64,000 nt of DNA from Cyclobacteriaceae bacterium. Its GTDB lineage: Bacteria > Bacteroidota > Bacteroidia > Cytophagales > Cyclobacteriaceae. Numbering within the stretch: position 1 is the first letter of the stretch; every line of letters starts with the position of its first letter. Under the pieces are notes generated by a model that searched no databases, was not told where the DNA came from, and saw nothing but the letters and a program-made list of their open reading frames with translations. The translations under genes were made by a program, and so were the position numbers. The stretch spans positions 53,394 through 117,393 of the forward strand of contig JANQKF010000025.1 in assembly GCA_028281285.1 (NCBI GenBank). Direction: 5' to 3'. Below are positions 1-7,895 of this stretch, one piece after another.

Positions 1-256
1 GGTCCTTCGATAAGGATTTCACTACATTGAGATTACCAAATCTTCCATCTTTGCCCACCCGTACATTCACTTTAACTAAACCCTCGATACCTTGTCTTTT
101 GGCGGTTTCAGGGTAGATCAGATGCTGATTTAAGTAAGCTTCAAGTTGTTTTTCTCCACCGTCAAAATGAGGTGGTTCGATACTGGATTTTGTTTCCTGC
201 GCCCTCATATACCCAATTAATGTGAATAAGAGCATGATCGTCATTGTCGTTTTCAT
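1..256 (-). CDS. Secreted TonB C-terminal domain protein (partial)
   Basis: The gene runs off the left edge, so only the first 85 codons are present. It starts at the ATG read leftward from 256. Residues 1-19 form a signal peptide (MKTTMTIMLLFTLIGYMRAQ), followed at once by a TonB_C-like fold with the typical stretch YPETAKRQGIEGLVKVNVRV and then KDGRFGNLNVVKS. There is no proline-rich linker and no long anchor before the domain, so this is not a classical TonB. It resembles the small periplasmic energy-transducer-like proteins common in Bacteroidota. These probably touch outer-membrane receptors or peptidoglycan, but their role is not established. The missing C-terminus prevents checking the rest of the fold. 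Confidence 0.8.
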   Translation of the reverse strand, partial: MKTTMTIMLLFTLIGYMRAQETKSSIEPPHFDGGEKQLEAYLNQHLIYPETAKRQGIEGLVKVNVRVGKDGRFGNLNVVKSLSKD

Positions 257-368
257 CGTTCTGAATTTTTTGTTTGAATTTGCGATGCAAAGGTTCAGAG
301 ATTCAGAATGGCAGAATTTACTCAACGGCTTAATTGTTTTGCTCAGAAGCTCAAGTTATGGCAGCGGT

Positions 369-989
369 TCAGAGTTTTAACTCAAACCATGTTTCTGGTA
401 GATAACGTTTCCCAGAAGTTGGAAAAACGATGTCCTTGGTTTGTCCCAGGAAATCGCGGATTTCGATGAGTAGGTGAAGCCGGGTAGAATTCAACTTTGT
501 CAAAGGAATTTTGAATTCAAAGCCTTCATAAGGCTCAAGTGATTGCTTGAAGGGTATATCTTCATTGTCGGAAATTGAACGCACTGTATTGGCTTGCCAA
601 TCAGGGAAAGGGCCCCAGTGCCATGAAGGAATCGTATCGTTCCATTGATCGACAAGTTGACGCTCACCCTCGGCAAATGAGGCGTGCAAGTTCAACAGGC
701 CAATGTCCGTGCTCTCAAAGTAGAGATCTATATAGCGTGCAACTGAGTCAGAGCTTCGAATTCCGATATATAGGTGAGTGTTGTTCTGAACCAACAGTAA
801 CTCGTGTAAAGGTGTGATATCAAAATAAGCGGAGGCCAACCATTCTTGTTGACTCAGCTGCCCATCAATTGCCCGTGGTACATCATTGGAGATTGGCACG
901 TTGCCATGGTCGCGGTCCTTACATCCCGAAGCAAGAAGAATGATGAGAAATAAATAGGAACTATGTCTCCTAAGGTGTTTCATGTTCAA
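369..989 (-). CDS. Lipoprotein with CBM9/DOMON-like domain
   Basis: A 206-residue protein with a basic N-terminus, a hydrophobic core and a lipobox ending LLASGC near residue 23, so it is probably an SPII lipoprotein. The mature part opens with AIDGQLSQQEWLASA, the usual first strand of CBM9-like/DOMON sugar-binding domains (pattern IDG..EW). The alternating strands expected of a beta sandwich follow, for example THLYIGIRSSD and YIDLYFES. No catalytic domain is attached. It may bind a glycan or heme-like ligand at the cell surface, but no ligand can be read from the sequence. The start could also be the second Met (codon 3). It stands alone, with about 110 bp on the left and 500 bp on the right to its minus-strand neighbours. 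Confidence 0.7.
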   Translation of the reverse strand: MNMKHLRRHSSYLFLIILLASGCKDRDHGNVPISNDVPRAIDGQLSQQEWLASAYFDITPLHELLLVQNNTHLYIGIRSSDSVARYIDLYFESTDIGLLNLHASFAEGERQLVDQWNDTIPSWHWGPFPDWQANTVRSISDNEDIPFKQSLEPYEGFEFKIPLTKLNSTRLHLLIEIRDFLGQTKDIVFPTSGKRYLPETWFELKL

Positions 990-1071
990 GTTTACCGCCT
1001 TCAGTTCAAAGGTATCATGAATTATAGATGAAAGGGCACTTTTTAGAGATAGGCTGAACTTGGAAGCCTCT

Positions 1072-1497
1072 TTAATTTCTCCTTAGTTCCTGAGCTGCAC
1101 CTGTATTCATTTCAAAGTCCCAGTCTGACACGTGGCTATCAATCGATCCCATGATTTTTACCACTTTCTCATAAGTTTCTTCAAGGTGATTAAAGGCATA
1201 AAAAACTTGAGGATCTGTTGAATCGAGTGATCTTTCCTGACACCAATATTCAAAGTCTTTTGTGTCTTGAAAGCCTTCTAATTCCCGAAGTACAAGACAA
1301 AAGTTGAGTAAAGGATAGTTCTTTTTGAGATCATCATACTCATCATCGACAAAAAGCTCAAAGTCTTCACCTCCAATCTTGAACCTTACCAGTGGATAAT
1401 AGGGTCGTCCTTCCAATAATTGACTGCGGTCGATTTTGGTCTCTACTTTGTGTTTTGTCCACAGCTCATTTAAGGTATCTATCTCAGGATAATCCAT
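1072..1497 (-). CDS. Conserved hypothetical acidic protein
   Basis: I do not recognise the family. I chose the start at MDYPEIDTLNELW because this ATG lies one base after the TGA of the upstream lipoprotein gene, a normal coupled junction. Starting 13 codons earlier would overlap that gene by 38 bp. The product is about 141 residues, soluble, rich in Asp/Glu and aromatic residues, and has no signal peptide or membrane segment. The middle (VRFKIGGEDFELFVDDEYDD) looks like a beta hairpin, and the C-terminal half is predicted helical. It shares a transcript with the NTF2-like lipoprotein and may act with it, but no function can be named. Confidence 0.65.
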   Translation of the reverse strand: MDYPEIDTLNELWTKHKVETKIDRSQLLEGRPYYPLVRFKIGGEDFELFVDDEYDDLKKNYPLLNFCLVLRELEGFQDTKDFEYWCQERSLDSTDPQVFYAFNHLEETYEKVVKIMGSIDSHVSDWDFEMNTGAAQELRRN

Positions 1498-1498
1498 A

Positions 1499-2002
1499 TC
1501 ATCTAGTTGTGTCTTTTGGTGCTGGATAGTTGCCAATATGCCATTCCCAGGATTTCTCGATACTCAGAAAGCGTTCAAAGTCAGTTGGGCCTTTGCGTTG
1601 GTATTCCCTCCAGAATTTTATCTTTCCTTCTTTGAGCTCAACTACCACAACACCCACATCGGATGTATCTTTCCCTGTTCCAAACGTGTATTCTCCTGCA
1701 CCCGACTGTGTTTCACTATCAAACCACAATTGGTGAAAGATCATCTGATGTCGATCAGTCAATTCATCGAAATATGGCCTTAGTTGCTCATGCCCTCGGT
1801 AATACTGAATATCTGGTGGTTCCATATAAATAGCATCTTCGTCAAAACTGCTCAAGGCCAAGTCAGTATTTTGGGTAGACCAACCACGAGCAATGTTGTT
1901 CATGAGTTGACGATACTCACTTTCATTGATTTCACTTGTTTTTGTCTGGCAACCAAAAAGGAAAAAAGGACCAATCAGAACAAATATGACTCTCGCTTTC
2001 AT
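1499..2002 (-). CDS. NTF2/SnoaL-like lipoprotein
   Basis: A 167-residue protein whose signal sequence ends in the lipobox LFGC near residue 18. Residues about 28-140 match the NTF2-like/SnoaL fold: an opening helix (YRQLMNNIARGWSTQNTDLALSSF), then DEDAIYMEPPDIQYYRGHEQLRPYFDEL, the usual 'D.A.Y..P....G...L..YF' pattern, then strands. Such domains form cone-shaped ligand pockets and range from ketosteroid-isomerase-type enzymes to simple binders. The export signal argues for an envelope role. It is the first gene of a two-gene unit with the downstream hypothetical (gap 1 bp) and is divergent from the LytTR gene at 2106. Confidence 0.75.
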   Translation of the reverse strand: MKARVIFVLIGPFFLFGCQTKTSEINESEYRQLMNNIARGWSTQNTDLALSSFDEDAIYMEPPDIQYYRGHEQLRPYFDELTDRHQMIFHQLWFDSETQSGAGEYTFGTGKDTSDVGVVVVELKEGKIKFWREYQRKGPTDFERFLSIEKSWEWHIGNYPAPKDTTR

Positions 2003-2105
2003 GGGGCTTTTACTACACTTATGCTTGTTAGAGCACCTTTAATATACAATTGAATCAATATTCATTGGTTAGGAACGCAGTTTCTTTCTTCTTATTTTTT
2101 CACAT

Positions 2106-2957
2106 ATGGATAACGCGGAATTACCATTGTTGATGCGCAAACCCTGGTCGGAAAAACGACTGATGAAATGGCTTTTCGCCTTTATTACTGCGATCGCATC
2201 GATTCAATTTTTTCAGTACTATATATTTTACAACAGCAGTTATCCATTTCCGTATTTACAAAACCTCACGGCCTCTTATGGGGCCTTTTATACTTACTTT
2301 CTTTTTGTCCCGATCATCTTTGGGGTTGCAAGATTTTCAAACCGCAAAATTGACGGAATTTTACCTTCAATTCTATTTCATTTAATCATTGGTGGATTAA
2401 TTGCTATTACCCATTTATGGCTAATCCATTTACTGGGCTGGTTACAGATTTATAAGTGGGCAGAAGAATCCTATTGGATTTCATTTCGCTTCTTATTGTC
2501 CAAATGGCTGCATTTTGAGGTGTTGATTTACGGCTTTGTTGTCTTTATCTGGAGAGGGTTGGACTATGTGAAATGGACCCAGCTCAAACATGGTCAGGAG
2601 ACCGGAGAGCCTGAGAAAACCGAGGATAATTTTTTAAGAAACATCAAGGTAAAAGAGGGGACTAACATCAACTACATTTCAATGGATCAGGTCAGATGGA
2701 TAGAGGCCTATGACAACTACATAAAGCTTCGAGTAAATGGCCGATATTATCTGGTAAGACGGACCCTTTCGGGAATTGAGAAACAACTACCACCTAAGCA
2801 ATTTCAAAGAGTACACCGGTCGGTAATTGTGGCCATCGCTGAAGTGGAGAATATTAGGGTAGAAGGAGGGAATTACCAGGTGATCCTGAAGGATCAAACC
2901 TCGTTAAAGCTGAGCCGAACCTATAAGGAAGCTCTTGAAACACGCCTGCGAGAGTAG
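2106..2957 (+). CDS. Membrane-bound LytTR transcriptional regulator
   Basis: A 283-residue protein with four predicted membrane helices (about residues 22-42, 55-75, 86-108, 130-150) followed by a cytoplasmic linker and a LytTR DNA-binding domain (about 178-280). The LytTR part shows the typical features: ISMDQVRWIEAYDNYIKLRV, the middle GRYYLVRRTLSGIEKQLPPKQFQRVHRSVIV, and the ending LKLSRTYKEAL. There is no receiver domain, so it senses its signal through the membrane part or a partner protein. It is divergent from the NTF2-like operon at 2002 with about 100 bp between starts. YceI and DUF922-like genes follow on the same strand. Its targets cannot be read from the sequence. Confidence 0.88.
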   Translation: MDNAELPLLMRKPWSEKRLMKWLFAFITAIASIQFFQYYIFYNSSYPFPYLQNLTASYGAFYTYFLFVPIIFGVARFSNRKIDGILPSILFHLIIGGLIAITHLWLIHLLGWLQIYKWAEESYWISFRFLLSKWLHFEVLIYGFVVFIWRGLDYVKWTQLKHGQETGEPEKTEDNFLRNIKVKEGTNINYISMDQVRWIEAYDNYIKLRVNGRYYLVRRTLSGIEKQLPPKQFQRVHRSVIVAIAEVENIRVEGGNYQVILKDQTSLKLSRTYKEALETRLRE

Positions 2958-3043
2958 ATTTCGCCAATGATTAATGGAATTCGCCACAATTTTTAATCTG
3001 TCGATGTAGACAGGCGTATCATTGGAAAACAAATCGGAAACTC

Positions 3044-3634
3044 ATGCAAGTACTAAAATCAATTGCCCTTTCTGTACTAATTCTGTTCGGTGTCCCATCG
3101 GACCAGGAAAGGGTAAAACTTAATATTGAATCCAACCATTCGACTGTCGGTTTTATGGTAAGAATTGCCGGTGGTATCACCAAAGTGAGAGGTAAGTTCA
3201 CCGAATTTGATATGGATATGGACTATGTAGATGGTGATCTGACCAAATCCTCAGTCAATTTTACGATCCAGGCCTCTAGCATAGATACCGGAATTGATGA
3301 CCGTGATCAACACCTGAGATCGAAAGATTTCTTCGAGGTGGAAACCTACCCGGAAATCACTTTTGTCAGTTCAGCAATCAGGAATAAAGGGGAGGTGTTT
3401 GAGATCGAAGGAGACCTTACGATGCACGGAATTAAAAAGCATGTAACGATTCCCTTTGTAGCTACCAGTCAACAGAAGAGCTCTCTGGGGATTAGTTTGG
3501 AATGGGAACTGGACAGAAAGGAATTCGGTGTTGGCACCGGCTTTAAGCATACTTCCATTAAGAATTTTATCTCGGACAAGATCAAGGTAGAAATAGATTT
3601 CTGGACCCGTAAAGCCAAGAATCAAGGAAATTGA
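3044..3634 (+). CDS. YceI family secreted protein
   Basis: A 196-residue protein. After a short N-terminal signal-like segment (MQVLKSIALSVLILFGVPS) it carries a full YceI-like lipocalin fold: LNIESNHSTVGFMVRIAGG, then VRGKFTEFDMDMDY, DDRDQHLRSKDFFEVETYPEI and FEIEGDLTMHGIKKHVTIPF. The HSTVGF, RDQHLRS.DFF..E.YP and G.LT..G..K.V..P motifs are diagnostic for the family. YceI proteins are periplasmic and bind long isoprenoid chains. The cellular role is usually unknown, and a link to stress or isoprenoid-quinone handling is suggested in other bacteria. It lies about 90 bp after the LytTR gene and 37 bp before the next start. Confidence 0.92.
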   Translation: MQVLKSIALSVLILFGVPSDQERVKLNIESNHSTVGFMVRIAGGITKVRGKFTEFDMDMDYVDGDLTKSSVNFTIQASSIDTGIDDRDQHLRSKDFFEVETYPEITFVSSAIRNKGEVFEIEGDLTMHGIKKHVTIPFVATSQQKSSLGISLEWELDRKEFGVGTGFKHTSIKNFISDKIKVEIDFWTRKAKNQGN

Positions 3635-3671
3635 GTTGTGCCTTTCGCAAAGTGCGACTACTTTGCAGAGG

Positions 3672-4238
3672 ATGAAACGTATAAACACATTAAAGGCACT
3701 TATGGTATTGGGTGCCTTTTTCTGTGTCAATTCCATATCAGCACAGCAACAGCTCATACTTGATTCTGCCGATCACATCATTTGGGACAGAAAAAATCCG
3801 CTAAACTGGAATCATTATCGATTTCGAGCTTTGAACCGACAGCGCTATGCCGGTGAAATGGCGATCACAAGTGTCAAGATTTCGGCAAGAGGGTTTATTA
3901 GAAAAGGAATTCCGGATTTCCAGGTTCATGTTTACTTCGTCAAACCGGATTCATGGACTTCTGATACCACAGACTTAAATCTTTTGGCTCACGAACGTCT
4001 TCACTTCGATATAGGAGAGGTGTATGCCCACAAGATTCGTGAGAAGATTAGTGAGATGAGAGAAGCTGGTGAAACATCCCCCAAATCATATAGAGTTGCT
4101 ATTCAAAACCTTATTACTGAGTTCAAAGTTTATTCTGGACAGTACGACAGAGATACGTCCTTTGGAACTGTCATTTCAAAGCAAAAGGAATGGGAAGACA
4201 GGATCAATAAACGTATTGATAAAATTTTGAGCAATTAG
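3672..4238 (+). CDS. DUF922-like secreted zinc protease
   Basis: I start at MKRINTLKALMVLGAFFCV because this gives a proper signal peptide (cleavage after ISAQ). A start 12 codons earlier is possible but begins right at the stop of YceI. The mature protein of about 165 residues has WDRKNPLNWNHYRF, typical of DUF922 proteins (W....LTW..F), and LLAHERLHFDIGEVYAHKI, which contains an intact HExxH zinc site (HERLH) followed by FDI as in the family (HE..HFDI). This supports a periplasmic zinc-dependent protease-like protein. The substrate is unknown. It is probably co-transcribed with yceI. Confidence 0.8.
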   Translation: MKRINTLKALMVLGAFFCVNSISAQQQLILDSADHIIWDRKNPLNWNHYRFRALNRQRYAGEMAITSVKISARGFIRKGIPDFQVHVYFVKPDSWTSDTTDLNLLAHERLHFDIGEVYAHKIREKISEMREAGETSPKSYRVAIQNLITEFKVYSGQYDRDTSFGTVISKQKEWEDRINKRIDKILSN

Positions 4239-4302
4239 TTTTCATCAAGTACCTTTTTGAGATTCCTTCTTTTTTCGAAATTGTAATAGAAACTCATTAA
4301 TT

Positions 4303-4716
4303 ATGGCTGAGCAACCAATTATAAAAGAATATACCAACGGGGAGGTGACTGTGGTATGGAAACCTGATGTATGCATTCATTCCGGGATTTGCCTGAAAGG
4401 ACTTCCAGAGGTCTTTAACCTAAAAGCCAGGCCTTGGGTGAACATGGAGGGAGCCACCAGCGAGGAAATTGTAAAACTAGTTAGGACGTGTCCGTCCAAA
4501 GCTTTGAGTATAAAAGGAGTCCGGTTTAAAGAGCAAGATTTCAGTGATCATGAAATTACATTGATTCCAGGTGGACCGATAATTGTCAAAGGTGGTGCTA
4601 CAGTACAAAACCGAAAAGAAACAGAGGTTTTTCATGAAACGGTTTCTTTCTGCAGGTGTGGTCGGTCGAAAAAACATCCATATTGTGATGGCACCCATGC
4701 ACAGCGTAAGGAATAG
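4303..4716 (+). CDS. Fused mono-cluster [4Fe-4S] and CDGSH protein
   Basis: A 137-residue cytoplasmic protein with two iron-sulfur modules. Residues about 8-70 are a Fer4_19/YjdI-like domain (VWKPDVCIHSGICLKGLPEVF, then VRTCPSKALSI). Residues about 105-135 are a CDGSH zinc-finger-like domain with a full site FCRCGRSKKHPYCDGTH, matching the C-x-C-x2-S-x3-P-x-C-D-G-T-H ligand set of the 2Fe-2S cluster. Such fusions occur in Bacteroidota and are thought to work in redox sensing or cluster transfer, but the partner is unknown. It is the last gene before the convergent PUL regulator; only one base separates the two stop codons. Confidence 0.88.
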   Translation: MAEQPIIKEYTNGEVTVVWKPDVCIHSGICLKGLPEVFNLKARPWVNMEGATSEEIVKLVRTCPSKALSIKGVRFKEQDFSDHEITLIPGGPIIVKGGATVQNRKETEVFHETVSFCRCGRSKKHPYCDGTHAQRKE

Positions 4717-4717
4717 C

Positions 4718-7699
4718 TTAGAACCGCAGTATGAAGTCCGTAAGGTTTTCTGAGCGCTGTAATTCAAGCTTTTTACGGACGCGATAACGCCCTATTTCAA
4801 CGCCTCTCACCGAGATATTTAGAAGATTGGCCATTTCTTTGGTGTTGAGGTTCATTCGTAGGTAGGCACTGAGTTTCAGTTCTTGAGGGGTTAGGCCTGG
4901 GTATTTTTCCTTTAATCTTGTAATGAAATTACCATGTACTTTGTCGAAATTAAGCTCAAAGGTCTTCCAGTCTTCTTCATTCGACAAATCCTGTGTTATT
5001 GATTTGACGATTCTATTAAGGGCTCCACTCATATTTTGAGATTCCTTTTCTTTGGAAAGGTTGGTAAGCGTATTTTTGATATTGTTAAGTAGTTGATTCT
5101 TTTGAATCAAGTGCATTGCTGAGGAGGTTAATTCATTATTCTTATGTTCGATCTCAGCCCTTAGTTTATCATTTCTCAATTTTATTATCTCCTCCTCCGA
5201 TTCTTGAGTAATTGTCAAAATTTCACTGTCTTTTTCTTCCAGCGCGAGCTCCTTTTCTTCGGCAAGTTTGAGCTTCTCCCTTTTGTATTTCTTATCAAGT
5301 ACCTTAAAACCGGCAAACAAGGAAGTGATTCCAAGAATTATGTAGATCGCATAGGCCAGATTGGATCGATAGAACGGTGGTGTAATTGAAAAGCGATATC
5401 CAATTATTTCACTTTCTTCACCATAGACGTTTCTGGCTTTGACTAGAAAAGTATAGTCTCCTTCCCTGAGGTTTGTATACTCTTTTTCGCTTGAGTCGGT
5501 CCAGCCTGACCATTCAGAGTCAAAATTCTCAAGTTTATATTGATAGTTGATTTTATCCTCACTTTCGTAGTGAATTCCGGCAAACCTGAACTTTATGGAG
5601 TTTCTGGCAAATGGAAGTGACAATTGTTGCGATGCAGGTTGAATTTCCTGAAGTTTTCCTTGCTCCACATAAACACCATCGAAGTAGATAGAGTCTTCAT
5701 CTCCGGCATCCTGAACAGTTCTGAGCAGCACTTTGAATTTGGGACTTGTCTCAAAACGAAACATGGGATCATAATGAATAAAGCCTTGACTACCACCGAA
5801 TAGTATATTCCGATAGTCTAAAATGTTGATGTTCCCCAAATCATCATTGAGCCTGTCTTTGATCTTATTGAATAGTGATGATTCAACGTCATAGTTATCA
5901 AAATTGGTAGGGGTGAGTTTCCCAACTTTTGAACGTTCAATGAAATAGACATTGCCCATTTCGTCTTCTTTCATTGCACTTAGGCTACTTTTATTGCCTA
6001 TTAAATTGTTAAATGTGGTGTTCGGTGCGAACACGTTCTTTTCTTGATTGTAGCTGTAAAACCCAAATTCGGAAGAAAAGACAAGTTGGTTGTTGATGTC
6101 AAAAACATTGATAAATACATTGGAGGGGAAGCCACTTCGCTCATTGTAGTATTCCACTTTGTCAAATTTCTTTAGATCATCACTGAGTTTCAGCTTATAG
6201 GCACCTTTATAACCTTGGGTGACCCATAGATTATTATCTTCATCAAATCCCAAGACACGTGAAGACTCAGAGAACCCGCTTATTTTATGTTGAATAAGTA
6301 ATTGATTTCCTTTGGCCTTATAGAGGTTCAGACCCAAGTATGACCCCTGAATAAAATACCCAGGGTGGTTTGGTATTTCCGCAAAAAGCCAGGCTCCTTT
6401 CTCGTTGTTTATTTGCCTGACATTATTTTGTTCAATTGTGAAAGCTCCATTATGGTGTCCTAGTAAAAGTTGCCCATTGTGTTTGCCAACTGAATAAACC
6501 TGGCCTTCGCTACCCTCGACAAATTGAGTCCCTTCTTTGAATTGAAGACTGTTGGAGTGGGTATTACTCACTGTAAACAAACCATTGTTGGTGCCAAGGT
6601 AGATTTGCTCCTTGTCCATAAATGCGGCATAGCCTGCTCCGGAAATACCTAATCTTTCATCGATTAGCGTAAATGGAGAGTTTAGCTCCACACGTGATAT
6701 CCCAAAATTCAGTCCCAACCAAAGATTGGCGTTGTAATCTTGATAAACAGAGTTGACTGTACGGTCAATAAGACCAGTCGATTTATCAAGATGCTGTTTT
6801 AGATTCCCGGATTTATCAATTATAAGGAGCCCCTGGTTTTGAGTGCCAATCGCGATTTGGCCATCTCTCAAGCGCAAAACACAATTGATGATTGCTTTGG
6901 GTAGATCAACTTGGCCTCTGATCTCAAACTCACTTACCTCTCCACTTTCATAGGTATAGAGCCCATTCTCAAAAGTGGAGATCAAAAGTTTGCCCCTTTC
7001 AAGAGGTATAATACCCGAAATACGCTTATTACGAAAGAACGAACCTCCAGGAATTAATTCCAGCTGATTGTTGGATAGTACAGATAAACCCCGTAGCCAT
7101 TCTTGGACAAAAAGTTGATTGTCTACTAAAAAAGAGATCTCAAGATTATAAGATGAGGTAATAACATTGAATTCATTGTTACGGTATTCATAAATGTTTT
7201 TAAAAGTGCAAAAGTAGAGGGCATCATCGAATTCATAAATTTTCCAGGCTTCGTCAAAGTTTCTGAAGGAGGCGGGTAGGCTGTCAGCCAACGATGTATA
7301 GGTAATCTGGCCTTGGGCGTTTGGAAAGAAATACCCAAAATCGACTTGATTACCGACATATATCTTTCCTGATTTGTCTATATGAATGGAACGAACCTTT
7401 GAACTGTTTCCTACCGGATATCTCCGCCACTCGGTTCCATCAAACTCTAAAAGCCCAAGATTATTGGCTACATATAATATTCCGTTCCTATCTTGCGTAA
7501 TCGCCCAGTTTTGAATACCTGCGAGATATTCCTCTTTGTCATAGTTCTGGATAAAGGGGAGCCCTTTGATCTCGTTGGTTTGTGCGAAGGAAACTTGAAT
7601 TATACCCGCAACCATCAATACAACAATACAGCAGATTGCTTGCCGAATGCAATTGAGAGTCGCAACAGAATCTGATGTAATTGAATAATCTTTCCTCAT
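4718..7699 (-). CDS. Propeller/Y_Y_Y/LuxR-type PUL regulator
   Basis: A 993-residue one-piece regulator. A signal/anchor segment (about 15-40) leads into about 650 residues of two-component-regulator-type beta-propeller repeats (for example YVANNLGLLEFDGTEWRRYP, VYQDYNANLWLGLNFGISRV). A Y_Y_Y domain follows (ENFDSEWSGWTDSSEKEYTN), then one membrane helix (about 778-798), a coiled coil rich in Lys/Glu, and a C-terminal LuxR/GerE helix-turn-helix (LTPQELKLSAYLRMNLNTKE then MANLLNISVRGVEIGRYRV). There is no histidine-kinase or receiver domain. Regulators of this class sit beside PULs and read periplasmic oligosaccharides, passing the signal straight across the membrane to DNA. It is divergent from susC (196 bp apart), so it is the likely activator of the glucan locus. 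Ligand and DNA site are inferred. Confidence 0.9.
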   Translation of the reverse strand: MRKDYSITSDSVATLNCIRQAICCIVVLMVAGIIQVSFAQTNEIKGLPFIQNYDKEEYLAGIQNWAITQDRNGILYVANNLGLLEFDGTEWRRYPVGNSSKVRSIHIDKSGKIYVGNQVDFGYFFPNAQGQITYTSLADSLPASFRNFDEAWKIYEFDDALYFCTFKNIYEYRNNEFNVITSSYNLEISFLVDNQLFVQEWLRGLSVLSNNQLELIPGGSFFRNKRISGIIPLERGKLLISTFENGLYTYESGEVSEFEIRGQVDLPKAIINCVLRLRDGQIAIGTQNQGLLIIDKSGNLKQHLDKSTGLIDRTVNSVYQDYNANLWLGLNFGISRVELNSPFTLIDERLGISGAGYAAFMDKEQIYLGTNNGLFTVSNTHSNSLQFKEGTQFVEGSEGQVYSVGKHNGQLLLGHHNGAFTIEQNNVRQINNEKGAWLFAEIPNHPGYFIQGSYLGLNLYKAKGNQLLIQHKISGFSESSRVLGFDEDNNLWVTQGYKGAYKLKLSDDLKKFDKVEYYNERSGFPSNVFINVFDINNQLVFSSEFGFYSYNQEKNVFAPNTTFNNLIGNKSSLSAMKEDEMGNVYFIERSKVGKLTPTNFDNYDVESSLFNKIKDRLNDDLGNINILDYRNILFGGSQGFIHYDPMFRFETSPKFKVLLRTVQDAGDEDSIYFDGVYVEQGKLQEIQPASQQLSLPFARNSIKFRFAGIHYESEDKINYQYKLENFDSEWSGWTDSSEKEYTNLREGDYTFLVKARNVYGEESEIIGYRFSITPPFYRSNLAYAIYIILGITSLFAGFKVLDKKYKREKLKLAEEKELALEEKDSEILTITQESEEEIIKLRNDKLRAEIEHKNNELTSSAMHLIQKNQLLNNIKNTLTNLSKEKESQNMSGALNRIVKSITQDLSNEEDWKTFELNFDKVHGNFITRLKEKYPGLTPQELKLSAYLRMNLNTKEMANLLNISVRGVEIGRYRVRKKLELQRSENLTDFILRF

Positions 7700-7783
7700 A
7701 TGTACTGTGAAAAGTAGCTGATTTCTAAAATAGGCTATTTGACTGATATAAGTACATTTTAAGGTCGATTGAGAAATAATTGA

Positions 7784-7859
7784 TGTATTCTATTTTTTGT
7801 ACAGATGTATTTATGATGAGGTGTATTCTTTGAATGGAAGGAATGTAGATTTTACATTC
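7784..7859. promoter_or_regulatory. Putative control region of the susC operon
   Basis: The 196-bp gap between the regulator and susC holds three TGTATT repeats (from 7784, 7806 and 7822) and a perfect 7-bp inverted repeat, GAATGTA at 7841-7847 and TACATTC at 7853-7859, separated by five bases. The palindrome is 37 bp upstream of the susC ATG. A weak -7-like TATTCTTTG lies at 7824-7832. This is a good candidate operator for the divergent regulator or another factor. Binding is inference. Confidence 0.45.
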
Positions 7860-7895
7860 AAAGCGATTATCGAATCGAATCTTAACTAATTATCT

